From a virus: a stretch of 20,820 bases of DNA. The stretch covers positions 1-20,820 of IMG/VR virus record IMGVR_UViG_3300020185_000307; one strand, written 5' to 3'. The notes below the pieces were generated by a model, which saw only the letters and a list, made by a program, of their open reading frames with translations, did not search any database and was not told the DNA's origin. The position numbers and the translations under genes are program-made. Shown piece by piece: positions 6,737 through 14,815 of this stretch (the first letter of the stretch is position 1; each line of letters starts with the position of its first letter).

Positions 6737-6744
6737 TATTTATC
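6737..6744 (-). promoter_or_regulatory. Late-promoter-like GATAAATA element
   Basis: Minus strand GATAAATA matches the T4 late consensus TATAAATA at 7 of 8 positions, and the NATAAATA form reported for T4-like cyanophages. It overlaps the stop codon of the upstream glycosyltransferase gene and precedes the structural gene at 6714. Confidence 0.6.
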
Positions 6745-7474
6745 ATTGCCAGTGTTTTACAATCACTGGATCTGTTGTTTCATGGGGATTAGGACTGCCA
6801 TGAAACACTAAAATACTTGTTTCTTTACTTACTGTTGTTCCTGATCTAGGATTCAAATACTTTCTACTACGAAAGTCAAATCCTCCGTCTAAACATTCCC
6901 AACGCCAACTTTTTACCCACTCTGTGTGAAAAAAGCGGCGGTGTGATGCTGGTATAACATCTGAGATAAAATCTTGATCTCCGCGGTATTTAGCAGTGAA
7001 AAAATTAATATCCTGTTTCACTACAGTTTCCCATATGTGTTTGTATTGTGTTGTGTCCCACCACATAACACTGGAGTTTGCACCAGTCCAATTTGATTTC
7101 CACAAATACTTGAAATCTCTAATGGTCCAAAAATGCCGCAATGGTAACTGCCAAAGCCAGTCTATGTTGTTGACAATAACAACATCTAGATCAAAGTACA
7201 GCATAGGACCCACATGATGTTGTGTGTTGAACAATTGTAGCTTGTACCACCAACTCTTTTTAGGTCCTGCAAATCCCCAGTCTTGCAATGCATGCTTGAT
7301 CAAATGATCTGGAACTGGCCTATTGGCTTCTGTATAAACATGCAATCGAACAGGGCGTGTCAAATGTCTACACAACATGCTGTACAAACGCTCTACATAA
7401 ATCCAATCGTAGCCTGGGCCGTGTATTACACAGGCACAGTCCAAGGGCTCTGTGTTGGCAATTGCTGGTGTCAT
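6743..7474 (-). CDS. GT-A type glycosyltransferase
   Basis: 243 aa from ATG 7474-7472. The start is supported by the GT-A beginning LDCACVIHGPGYDWIYVERL, a first strand followed by a surface-residue helix; a longer reading would run through the divergent gene. The metal-binding DxD is DLD at 95-97 within MLYFDLDVVI, and the acceptor region ends with LVFHGSPNPHE, similar to the C-terminal His-Gly segment of GT8-like enzymes. It would transfer a sugar from a nucleotide sugar; donor and acceptor cannot be told. It is the left border gene of the glycan island, divergent from the nucleotidyltransferase-cupin gene with only 37 bp between. A CATAAATA lies just before its ATG and may be a late promoter. 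Confidence 0.85.
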   Translation of the reverse strand: MTPAIANTEPLDCACVIHGPGYDWIYVERLYSMLCRHLTRPVRLHVYTEANRPVPDHLIKHALQDWGFAGPKKSWWYKLQLFNTQHHVGPMLYFDLDVVIVNNIDWLWQLPLRHFWTIRDFKYLWKSNWTGANSSVMWWDTTQYKHIWETVVKQDINFFTAKYRGDQDFISDVIPASHRRFFHTEWVKSWRWECLDGGFDFRSRKYLNPRSGTTVSKETSILVFHGSPNPHETTDPVIVKHWQ

Positions 7475-7511
7475 TCTATATTTATGTGCGTATATAACGG
7501 TAAATATCTTT

Positions 7512-8273
7512 ATGAAAATCGTAATAGTAACCGGCGGGTTTGATCCTGTGCATTCCGGACACATAGCATATCTTAAAGCGGCACGTGAGTTGGGTGATCG
7601 ACTTATTGTCGGTGTCAATTCAGACCAATGGCTTGAACGAAAGAAGGGCAAGTCGTTTATGCCTGTCACAGAGCGTGTGAGCATTATAGAAAATCTCAAA
7701 CCAGTGGACGGTGTTTTGTTGTTCAACGACAACGACGGATCTGCTGTAGAAGCTATTAAGAATGTAAGACAGTTATATCCTGATGCAGACTTGGTGTTTG
7801 CCAATGGCGGTGATCGTACCAATGTAAACATTCCGGAAATGAGTTTTGAGGATGATCGATTGACATTTGAGTTCGGTGTAGGCGGTACCAACAAAGCCAA
7901 CTCAAGCAGTTGGATACTGGAAGAATGGAAAAAACCCAAAACTGTTCGTGCATGGGGATATTATCGTGTGCTACACGAAGTTGGTGCCAATGTCAAACTA
8001 AAAGAACTCACAGTTGCTCCAAAAACTTGTCTAAGTATGCAACGTCACGAACACCGTGCAGAGTTTTGGTTTGTTGCCGAAGGTGAAGGTGCAGTATACA
8101 CACTGGACAAATCAACTGATCACGATTTGAAATGTCACATGACAGCGCACCAACATACTTTTATTGCCACAAACGAATGGCACATGTTGTGCAACGAAAC
8201 TGATCGACCACTTAGACTGATCGAAATTCAATACGGCGAGAACTGTGTAGAAGAAGATATCGAACGCAAATGA
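7512..8273 (+). CDS. Cytidylyltransferase-like / cupin (mannose-6-P isomerase type II-like) fusion
   Basis: 253 aa from ATG 7512. Residues 1-135 are a HIGH-type nucleotidyltransferase: GGFDPVHSGH at 8-17 (HxGH H14-H17), VGVNSD at 33-38, ERVSII at 54-59, and ANGGDR at 97-102, most like the C-terminal domain of HldE and glycerol-3-phosphate cytidylyltransferases. Residues about 145-253 are a cupin like the isomerase domain of type II phosphomannose isomerases: QRHEHRAEFW at 177-186 with metal-ligand His/Glu, EWH at 222-224, and IEIQYGENCVEEDIER at the end. Substrates (a sugar phosphate plus CTP or similar) are inference. First gene of the rightward operon; its TGA overlaps the next ATG. Confidence 0.88.
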   Translation: MKIVIVTGGFDPVHSGHIAYLKAARELGDRLIVGVNSDQWLERKKGKSFMPVTERVSIIENLKPVDGVLLFNDNDGSAVEAIKNVRQLYPDADLVFANGGDRTNVNIPEMSFEDDRLTFEFGVGGTNKANSSSWILEEWKKPKTVRAWGYYRVLHEVGANVKLKELTVAPKTCLSMQRHEHRAEFWFVAEGEGAVYTLDKSTDHDLKCHMTAHQHTFIATNEWHMLCNETDRPLRLIEIQYGENCVEEDIERK

Positions 8274-9178
8274 CCCGTGTTGTAGCATTCAATGGCTTGA
8301 TCAATAGATTTTTTCAAGTTGATTTTAAAATACCCAACTGGAAGATATTAAATTTTGACGATCCAGACAAACACAATGCTGATTGTTATTTTCAAATCAA
8401 CGTAAAGAAGCGCAAGAGTCAACACATAGAAGAATATGATTTTATAACAGCGTCAGGAAAGCCTGTGCTTGTTTGCGAATCAAATTTGTTTAGAAAAAAC
8501 AGTTTTTCAGTTCACTATCCGGACAAGTGCTATTATAGATTAGGGTGGGGACATTTCTTAAGAAGCGGCAACTTCAACAATGCCAACAGTCCGCCAGATA
8601 GATGGAATCATATACAAAAATTACAAAACATAGAAATCAAGCCATGGCAACAACGTGATGGCCATGTGCTACTGTGTTTACAAAAGCCCGGTGATTCAAC
8701 TCTTAACAGCTTGTATCAAAAGTACAACACCTACGAAGCGTGGATAGCACACGCTGTGGAACAAATCAAGTTGTACACAGACGCACCCATAATGATTCGC
8801 CCACATTTGAAAACAAAGAAAATAAACTTCAACAAGTTTATAGGAAAAAACATAACATTGAGCGAAACATGGAACCAGCGTACAGTGTACGAAGGCGGTG
8901 CTGGATTGCAAAAAGACCTTGATGCTGCCTGTGCAGTTGTGGGGTACAACAGCAACGCATTGGTAGAAAGTACCTGTGAGGGCATTCCTACTTTTCCGCT
9001 CAGTGACGAAAGTGTTGTGTGGGACATAAGCAATCGAATCAAAAATTTATCCAACCCGGCATTAGACATAGATCGCACACAATGGTTGCACAACGCTGCT
9101 TATATGATCTGGAATATGAACGAGTTAAACGACGGCACAGCATGGAATCATTTGAAAGGAGTATACTTTGATGATTGA
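8270..9178 (+). CDS. GT-B/capsule-transferase-like protein, paralogue 1
   Basis: 302 aa, ATG 8270 overlapping the previous stop (ATGA). It belongs to a family with four members in this window (also 11228, 12133, 17361). Shared landmarks: a DRW..(I/F)Q segment (110-115), a strand with LQKPGDS (137-143), IRPH (176-179), a VVGYNSNALVES strand-turn near 222, GIPTF, and a C-terminal DRTQWL...AWNHL. The RPH and late NS...E...G.P motifs are typical of GT-B type capsule transferases (KpsC/KpsS and TagF-like relatives), hence the call; donor may be a CMP/CDP-activated compound, which would fit the cytidylyltransferase next door, but this is inference. Confidence 0.72.
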   Translation: MTRVVAFNGLINRFFQVDFKIPNWKILNFDDPDKHNADCYFQINVKKRKSQHIEEYDFITASGKPVLVCESNLFRKNSFSVHYPDKCYYRLGWGHFLRSGNFNNANSPPDRWNHIQKLQNIEIKPWQQRDGHVLLCLQKPGDSTLNSLYQKYNTYEAWIAHAVEQIKLYTDAPIMIRPHLKTKKINFNKFIGKNITLSETWNQRTVYEGGAGLQKDLDAACAVVGYNSNALVESTCEGIPTFPLSDESVVWDISNRIKNLSNPALDIDRTQWLHNAAYMIWNMNELNDGTAWNHLKGVYFDD

Positions 9179-9626
9179 ACCAACTTGGGCAAAACGCAAT
9201 GTAATGTTAGATCAATTTGAGCTTGCTGATTGTAGTGTAGTTGATTTTGGATGCGGTGATCGAAGTGTATTGAACTATCAAACATTCCGTGAGTACATCG
9301 GGTTAGATCGTGTGGCCACTGCTGACATTCAAATTGACTTTGATACTGATACCATCGCATTAGACAAGCATTACGATGTAGGCCTTGTGCTCGGCGTGTT
9401 GGAGTACATCAAAGATCCTGCAGCCTTTGTGCAGGCAATAACACCGTTTGCTGATAGATTTATTATTATGGTATTGGCAAGAGCTGTGCCCAAGTCAGAA
9501 TGGCGACAATCATTCACACAAGAATCAATTACTGCATTGTTGTCTGCTCAATGGAGCAATTGCAAGTATATACAAGCCGGTGGCTATATTATCGCCGATT
9601 GTTCAAACATCAAACAAACACAATGA
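9171..9626 (+). CDS. Small SAM-dependent methyltransferase-like protein
   Basis: 151 aa from ATG 9171, preceded by AAAGGAG at 9154-9160, and overlapping the end of the previous gene by 8 nt. Motif I is VDFGCGD at 24-30, followed by YIGLDRV as the acidic strand, VGLVLGVLEYIKDP as motif IV region and a hydrophobic strand RFIIMVLAR. This is the class I methyltransferase fold in a short form lacking most of the substrate domain. In this island it probably methylates a sugar or an intermediate; target unknown. Its TGA overlaps the ATG of the next gene. Confidence 0.78.
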   Translation: MIEPTWAKRNVMLDQFELADCSVVDFGCGDRSVLNYQTFREYIGLDRVATADIQIDFDTDTIALDKHYDVGLVLGVLEYIKDPAAFVQAITPFADRFIIMVLARAVPKSEWRQSFTQESITALLSAQWSNCKYIQAGGYIIADCSNIKQTQ

Positions 9627-10327
9627 CTATCAACCCCGAATTACCTATTCCTATTTTCATCGGCTACGATCCAAGAGAAGCAATTGCTTATCATACTTGT
9701 GTCAACAGCATTATCCGACACGCTAGCCAACCAGTTGCTATTATTCCAGTGGCGTTGAACTTGTTCAGCGACTACGAAGAAACCCACAAAGACGGGTCCA
9801 ACCACTTTATCTACACTCGCTTCTTGGTGCCGCACTTGATGAGATTTAAAGGATGGGCTATTTTCATTGACGGTGACATGATTGTCAGAGACGATATTAC
9901 CAAACTGTGGGACATGCGTGATCCATGCAAAGATGTCATGGTAGTCAAGCACAATTACAAAACTAGAATGCCTGTCAAGTATCTTGGCAGCAAGAATGAA
10001 GATTACCCACGCAAGAACTGGTCAAGTGTCATATTATGGAACTGCGCCAATCATCCTAATAAAGTACTTACACCAGAATTTATACAAAAAAGTACAGGTG
10101 CTGATTTACACAGATTTACCTGGTTAGATGACAACCGCATAGGGGAATTGCCCATCGAATGGAATTGGTTACCAGATGAGTTTGGCGAAAACAAAGATGC
10201 CAAACTACTGCACTACACGTTAGGTACACCTTGCTTCCACGAGTTTTCCAATACTCCACAAGCAAATGAGTGGCACAACGAAAGGCTACTAACCGAATAC
10301 TGTCAGCAGAGGACCGACCATGACTAA
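9623..10327 (+). CDS. GT-A glycosyltransferase (GT8-like)
   Basis: 234 aa from ATG 9623, which forms ATGA with the previous stop; a longer reading frame starting at 9500 lies over the methyltransferase and is rejected. The N-terminus IPIFIGYDPREAIAYHTC is the typical start of GT8-like phage glycosyltransferases, with DxD motif DGD at 83-85 in AIFIDGDMIV. The C-terminal LLHYTLGTPCFHEF resembles the H-x-x-G metal/UDP-binding end of GT8 enzymes. It likely transfers a hexose; donor and acceptor unknown. It overlaps the pyruvyl-transferase-like gene by 8 nt. Confidence 0.85.
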   Translation: MTINPELPIPIFIGYDPREAIAYHTCVNSIIRHASQPVAIIPVALNLFSDYEETHKDGSNHFIYTRFLVPHLMRFKGWAIFIDGDMIVRDDITKLWDMRDPCKDVMVVKHNYKTRMPVKYLGSKNEDYPRKNWSSVILWNCANHPNKVLTPEFIQKSTGADLHRFTWLDDNRIGELPIEWNWLPDEFGENKDAKLLHYTLGTPCFHEFSNTPQANEWHNERLLTEYCQQRTDHD

Positions 10328-11231
10328 ACCAAAGTTTACTGTTGTACACCGCGCTGACCCAAACAATGTAGGCGATCTGGCCAGTAACCCATTACAATAC
10401 TTCCTTGAACCAGAAGAATATCAAGTGGTTGACATCACACGAATAAACGAAACAGAGTACGACAGTCGATTGCCAATGGTTGTTGGTGGTGGTGGACTCA
10501 TTGGCAATGAATTTTTTGGAGACGCTATTCCGTCATTGCTGCCATCGGCAGATTTAGACCAGTTGACACGTATACAAAAACACAAATGGAATCTTAAAGA
10601 CCTGGCCAACGAAAAAGCCCATGAAGAATTTCAATTTGCACACCGTAATTTTATCAAACGGTACATGAATAAAATTAAACCAGTGTCTGCGCCGCGACAC
10701 ATTTGGGGTGCTGGACACAACGGACCACTGGACAAGCGAGGCATTGCCGATATAGTCTATCCAGACTGGCTTATGAATTTTGACGAAGTTGGTGTTCGTG
10801 ATTGGGATCAAAATCAACCATGGGTGCCTTGTGCCAGTTGCATGCATCCAGCACTGGACAAAGAATATGCAATTAAAAATGATGTTGTATTTTTTGAACA
10901 CAAGAAACAGTTAATTAAAAACTTTGGCAATGATAGTATACCGCGTTTTGTAAACTCTGGAAGTAACATTGATCAAACTATAGAACTACTGGGCAGTGCC
11001 AACATAATCCTGACCAACAGTTATCACGGCGCTTACTGGGGTGTGTTGTTAGGAAAAAAAGTCATTGTGGTAGAGCCGTGGAGCAGTAAATTTTTGAGTA
11101 TGAAATATGCTCCTTGGATTTTAAAACGTGATCAAGATTGGAAAGAAGTAGTTGATATGGTTAAAATACGTGAAGGAGCACTAGAATCTTCTCGTCTTGC
11201 AACTACAAAATTCTGGGAAAAAATCAAATGA
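10320..11231 (+). CDS. Polysaccharide pyruvyl transferase-like protein
   Basis: 303 aa, ATG 10320 with AGAGG just upstream. Features of the polysaccharide pyruvyl transferase family (PF04230, CsaB/WcaK type): N-terminal VGDLASNPLQYF around 17-28, the MVVGGGGLIGNEFF loop at 53-66, IWGAGHN mid-protein, VGVRD, and the late TNSYHGAYWGVLLGKKVIVV segment with the conserved Ser-x-His. Such enzymes put ketal-linked pyruvate from phosphoenolpyruvate on sugars of surface polysaccharides, giving a negative charge; some family members are sugar transferases instead. Central gene of the rightward operon; TGA overlaps next ATG. Confidence 0.85.
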   Translation: MTKPKFTVVHRADPNNVGDLASNPLQYFLEPEEYQVVDITRINETEYDSRLPMVVGGGGLIGNEFFGDAIPSLLPSADLDQLTRIQKHKWNLKDLANEKAHEEFQFAHRNFIKRYMNKIKPVSAPRHIWGAGHNGPLDKRGIADIVYPDWLMNFDEVGVRDWDQNQPWVPCASCMHPALDKEYAIKNDVVFFEHKKQLIKNFGNDSIPRFVNSGSNIDQTIELLGSANIILTNSYHGAYWGVLLGKKVIVVEPWSSKFLSMKYAPWILKRDQDWKEVVDMVKIREGALESSRLATTKFWEKIK

Positions 11232-12136
11232 AATTTGTAGCATACTTGGCGTCTGTTCCGCCTAGCAAAAAAAGTCAACACAAGTCAGATTTGCTAAGAA
11301 GATTTGTAGGCGGAGTTCAGGCTGCTGGCGACCATGGAGTGCTGGCCACACGTCCTCAGTTGGTCAATGCCAACGTGGCTTTTATACAAGGATGGCCACA
11401 TGCTACAGGCAAACAAGCTGCACACAATTTGTTTAGAAAAGAAGTATTTGATTTTCAAAAGAGAAACAACAATAGACTACTGGTAGTTGACAGCAATTTG
11501 TTCAACTACCGCGGAAAGAACGAATACTCTAGATACAGTTTTGATGGAGTATTTCCAAGTACAGGAAATTACTTTTGGGACAATCCAGATCCTGCTCACT
11601 GGCAATCTATAAGTCGCAACACCGGCATCGCTTTAAAAGATTGGCGGCGCAACGGCAATCATATACTGGTCTGCTTGCAACGCAACGGCGGATGGAGTAT
11701 GGGAACTTACGATATAGTCGAATGGGCCAACAAAACCATTGCCAAAATACAGCAAGCAACAAGCCGTCCTATTGTACTACGTCCGCACCCCGGTGATAAA
11801 TCAGCAAGACAACATATTGGTGACGTCGGTCACATGCGTAATGTAAAAATCTCAGAACCAGGATCTACACTGTTAGACGATCTCAAAGATTGCTGGGCTG
11901 TGGTCAATCATAATTCTAGTCCCACAGTGGGATCTGTGATCGAAGGGTACCCAATTTTTGTCACAGATCCAGAAAAGAGTCAAGCAGCTCAGGTTGCCAA
12001 TACAGATTTTAGACTAATAGAAAATCCTGCTATGCCAGATCGTCAGGAATGGCTAGAACGGATTGCCATGTGTCACTGGAGCCAAAAAGAAATCATGTCC
12101 GGAGAAGCGTGGCAACACATTAGGACTTATGTATGA
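11228..12136 (+). CDS. GT-B/capsule-transferase-like protein, paralogue 2
   Basis: 302 aa, ATG 11228 in an ATGA overlap. Same family as 8270, 12133 and 17361. Visible landmarks: W.SISRNTGIALKDWR, ILVCLQRNGG, IVLRPHPGDK, CWAVVNHNSSPTVGS, EGYPIFV, and DRQEWLERIAMCHWSQKEI ending in GEAWQHI. The VVNHNS and RPHP elements are the likely nucleotide-binding half of a GT-B fold. It has the most typical motif set of the four. Its TGA overlaps the ATG of the next paralogue, so two family members are directly adjacent, as expected for a tandem duplication followed by divergence. Confidence 0.72.
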   Translation: MKFVAYLASVPPSKKSQHKSDLLRRFVGGVQAAGDHGVLATRPQLVNANVAFIQGWPHATGKQAAHNLFRKEVFDFQKRNNNRLLVVDSNLFNYRGKNEYSRYSFDGVFPSTGNYFWDNPDPAHWQSISRNTGIALKDWRRNGNHILVCLQRNGGWSMGTYDIVEWANKTIAKIQQATSRPIVLRPHPGDKSARQHIGDVGHMRNVKISEPGSTLLDDLKDCWAVVNHNSSPTVGSVIEGYPIFVTDPEKSQAAQVANTDFRLIENPAMPDRQEWLERIAMCHWSQKEIMSGEAWQHIRTYV

Positions 12137-13065
12137 AAATTGCAAGCATACGCGGCAGTGTCAAAGGAGTAAAATCTATAGTCACAGGAATGCTTGTGTC
12201 AGGTGATGACTATGCGCTGGTTGATTCTATTGACGATCCTGTTGCACAACAAGCTGATGTGTTTTTGCAAACCAACCAGATTAAAACAAAATTTACAACA
12301 GAAGGAATATTAGGATCATACGAACAAATATTGCAAAGTTCAAAACCATTCTTAGTACACGAAAGTGCAAATTTTAGACAGTACGCACATAGTCACGGAT
12401 ACACACGACTTGGTTGGTATAGTTATTTGTGGACACAAGGCATATGTGGCAACGAAAATTCACCGTCTGACCGCTGGAATAAATTTCAAGCCGCAACTGG
12501 TATACAACTTAAAGATTGGCGCAGTCCCGGAGATAACATTGTTATTATGGGACAAAAATCAGGTGACAGCAGTCTAGTTGACCTTCAGTTCAACAAAGTA
12601 AGATTTTCAGTATGGGTACAGCAGGTAATTGACACTATACGACTGTATACCGATCGCCCTATTGTGATACGCCAGCATCCAAGAGGAAGAAAAGGTCGCG
12701 GGCATTTGGCACTGTTAGCCAATGCAAACACAAATGTTTCGATCAGCGACTGGGTAGCCAACGATCAAGATTCTTCATCAGGCGGCAGCAGTTTGCAAGC
12801 TGATTTAGACAACGCATACTGTGTAGTAACATACAACAGTCTTAGTGCTGTAGAAGCAGTGGTTCAAGGAATTCCTGTGTTTGCATTACATAATGGATCC
12901 ATGGCCTGGCCTGTGGCACATCATTTGTTATCGCAAATTGAAAACTTAAACTACAACATTGACAGAACACAATGGTGTAACGATATAGCATACACTCAGT
13001 GGAACAGCAAAGAACTAGCAAGTGGAGAGGCATGGGCTCATCTAAAGCCCATTATATACAGATGA
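12133..13065 (+). CDS. GT-B/capsule-transferase-like protein, paralogue 3
   Basis: 310 aa, ATG 12133 in an ATGA overlap with paralogue 2. It shares SPSDRW.KFQAATGIQLKDWR, VIMGQKSGDSS, the late VVTYNSLSAVEA and GIPVFAL segments, and the C-terminal DRTQWCNDIAYTQW...GEAWAHL. It is closer to paralogue 1 (HYNS/YNS type, PSDRW with Asn-Ser before it, LYTD before the RPH-like motif) than to paralogue 2. The motif is IRQHP instead of RPHP, so one position of the putative active-site loop differs. Function as a transferase is inference. Followed by a methyltransferase with ATGA coupling. Confidence 0.72.
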   Translation: MKIASIRGSVKGVKSIVTGMLVSGDDYALVDSIDDPVAQQADVFLQTNQIKTKFTTEGILGSYEQILQSSKPFLVHESANFRQYAHSHGYTRLGWYSYLWTQGICGNENSPSDRWNKFQAATGIQLKDWRSPGDNIVIMGQKSGDSSLVDLQFNKVRFSVWVQQVIDTIRLYTDRPIVIRQHPRGRKGRGHLALLANANTNVSISDWVANDQDSSSGGSSLQADLDNAYCVVTYNSLSAVEAVVQGIPVFALHNGSMAWPVAHHLLSQIENLNYNIDRTQWCNDIAYTQWNSKELASGEAWAHLKPIIYR

Positions 13066-13538
13066 AAATAGAATTTGGATGCGGTGAAACACCTACTAAA
13101 GAAGGCTTTATGACTTGCGACATAAGAGACGTGCCGGGAGTTGACTTTGCATGTCCTGCTTGGGATATAGATAAACATGTTGAATCCAACACAGTGACTG
13201 ATATATTTTCTAGACACTTTTTTGAACACCTTACATTTAAGCAAGGTGAATATCTGTTGGAAGTTTGGCACAATATTCTCAAACCCAGTGGCAGAGTAGA
13301 AATGTTGATTCCCAACATGCGAGTTCATGTGCAGCAGTGGTTAGACAAAGATGCCAGGGCACAGCGCAACATATACGGACATCAACGGGGTAATTTTTTG
13401 GATGTGTGGGATGTACACAAAAGCGGATACGATGTTGACACGTTGAGAGAATTGGTTACAAGCAAAGGTTATACCGGATATTGTTCTCTTGCATCAGGAA
13501 AAAGCAAACATGTACATGTGGAGTTTTTCAAACCGTAA
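13062..13538 (+). CDS. SAM-dependent methyltransferase (small, class I)
   Basis: 158 aa from ATG 13062, ATGA-overlapping the previous gene; the longer frame from 12999 lies inside paralogue 3. Motif I is IEFGCGE at 3-9, the acidic strand CDIRDVPGVDF near 20-30, then DIFSRHFFEHLT (motif IV-like, with the typical HxxEH) and LKPSGRVEMLIPN. This matches the Methyltransf_11/23-type proteins frequent in polysaccharide clusters. Target likely a sugar or lipid-linked intermediate; unproven. It is the last gene of the rightward operon and its end overlaps the convergent gene 13528-14256 by 11 bp. Confidence 0.85.
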   Translation: MKIEFGCGETPTKEGFMTCDIRDVPGVDFACPAWDIDKHVESNTVTDIFSRHFFEHLTFKQGEYLLEVWHNILKPSGRVEMLIPNMRVHVQQWLDKDARAQRNIYGHQRGNFLDVWDVHKSGYDVDTLRELVTSKGYTGYCSLASGKSKHVHVEFFKP

Positions 13539-14256
13539 TGTTTTTCCAATAAGAATTGTTTTTAATTTCTGTGTGTAACTCAGCAAGTGTCAGTGCTTTT
13601 TTGGCAACTTCGTCTACTTGTTGTATTGTTACAGCAGATAGCTGATCAACATGCAATTCGTCTGGTCGATAGAAAAACATGTTTACACCATTTGAATTTA
13701 GTGTAAAGAATTCGTACCCGTGTGTCTTTAAGTAAGTTTTGTACTTTTTAAAACTTACACCGTGAAACACATGTTTATTATACTTGGCGCCTGCTACATA
13801 CGGATATGAAAATTCGTAGTCGTACCCAAGGTTCCTGTTTATTTCTGCACAAATAACTTTTGGACGAAAACTGTTTTCCAGTAGGCCCTGCATTATTTCA
13901 AAGTCAAAACTGTCTATATCAAGACTGAAGAAGTCTACATCCAATGGAAATCTAGTCAGGTACTCGGCGCAGTTGGCAGGATCAATACATTCATTGTAAA
14001 ATGTAACATTGGCCGGGATGCTGTTTTGGACATTGAGGTCAAATGCAAAACACTGATATCCTTTGTTCTGTACAAGATTTTGAGTACAGTTTACTGCCAA
14101 TCCGTCACGTGCTTTTTTGCTGTCTTGACCCCATCCCATTTCTACACAAACACCAGTGGGATTTTTAATATTGCTTAACAAGTGCTCAATGATACCATCT
14201 TCTCCGTGCTGTGAATAAACACGTTGTTCGTACGGCAATTTATAATTATTGGCCAT
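13528..14256 (-). CDS. FkbM-like SAM-dependent methyltransferase
   Basis: 242 aa from ATG 14256-14254, overlapping the previous gene by 11 nt. The N-terminal YSQHGEDGIIEHLL (14-27) and the following GVCVEMGWGQDSKKARD are typical of FkbM-type methyltransferases; the acidic-strand AFDLNVQN and the DVDFFSLDIDSFDFEIMQGL segment fit the family (usually LKIDVEG; here SLDIDSFDFE). FkbM-type enzymes O-methylate sugars or other hydroxyls. A role on a sugar of the phage-directed glycan is inference from context. Convergent with the 13062 gene. Confidence 0.82.
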   Translation of the reverse strand: MANNYKLPYEQRVYSQHGEDGIIEHLLSNIKNPTGVCVEMGWGQDSKKARDGLAVNCTQNLVQNKGYQCFAFDLNVQNSIPANVTFYNECIDPANCAEYLTRFPLDVDFFSLDIDSFDFEIMQGLLENSFRPKVICAEINRNLGYDYEFSYPYVAGAKYNKHVFHGVSFKKYKTYLKTHGYEFFTLNSNGVNMFFYRPDELHVDQLSAVTIQQVDEVAKKALTLAELHTEIKNNSYWKNITV

Positions 14257-14815
14257 TGATCAGCACTGCCAGTTTCTTTTTACTAGGCCAAGTGATTAAA
14301 TTTACAGCGCCTATTTCATCACAAGCACGTTTGACATCAGGTATGTCATAATCGTCAAAAAATATCACTTTGGAATCTTTTATTTTTTCATAATCATGCA
14401 ACACAGTTTCGTAACTGTGTCCGCCATCAACAAATACCATATCAAACTTACGTGATTCCAGTGTATCTTGTGTAAAACCTTTGTATAGATCGTATGTTAG
14501 ATCTATATTCTTAGCCAACGATCGTGCCTTTAGTTTGTCAAATCTTTTTGCACACGCATCGTAGTTGCCAGACCCTTTGCCGTTGATTTCTTGCTTATGC
14601 GTTTCGTTAGTGGCCAGTTCAAATAGATCGTAACCTGCAAAATAAAAGTTGCTGGTGTATTGTAAACAATAATCGGTTGTCACTGTGGCAGCACGACCAG
14701 TATGGCATCCTATTTCACAATATGATTGTGGTTTAAATAAATCAATGGCAGTACGGAAATACTGTTGTCTCCAACCCAAGCCCATTACTGCATCAACTGG
14801 CCATTTAATTTTCAC
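14246..14815 (-). CDS. Class I methyltransferase (Methyltransf_24 type)
   Basis: 189 aa. The start is GTG 14815-14813, overlapping the GMD stop by 11 nt; the next in-frame ATG is at residue 11, so a shorter start is possible. Motif I EIGCHTG at 34-40, YFAGYDLFE as the second strand, and MVFVDGGHSYETVLHDYE at 126-143, which is the hallmark DGGHSY segment of Methyltransf_24 proteins, next to KVIFFDDYD. Members act on sugars, macrolide sugars or lipids. Coupled to GMD and the FkbM gene, so a role in finishing a deoxysugar glycan is a reasonable inference. Confidence 0.83.
   Translation of the reverse strand: MKIKWPVDAVMGLGWRQQYFRTAIDLFKPQSYCEIGCHTGRAATVTTDYCLQYTSNFYFAGYDLFELATNETHKQEINGKGSGNYDACAKRFDKLKARSLAKNIDLTYDLYKGFTQDTLESRKFDMVFVDGGHSYETVLHDYEKIKDSKVIFFDDYDIPDVKRACDEIGAVNLITWPSKKKLAVLINGQ

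Noticed and set aside
7475-7939. Longer glycosyltransferase reading frame upstream of 7474
   Set aside because: It is antisense to the nucleotidyltransferase gene and reads as low-complexity shadow; the GT-A fold starts at the 7474 ATG.
9500-9622. Upstream extension of the GT8-like gene
   Set aside because: It lies over the methyltransferase gene; the ATG at 9623 gives the usual ATGA overlap and the right fold start.
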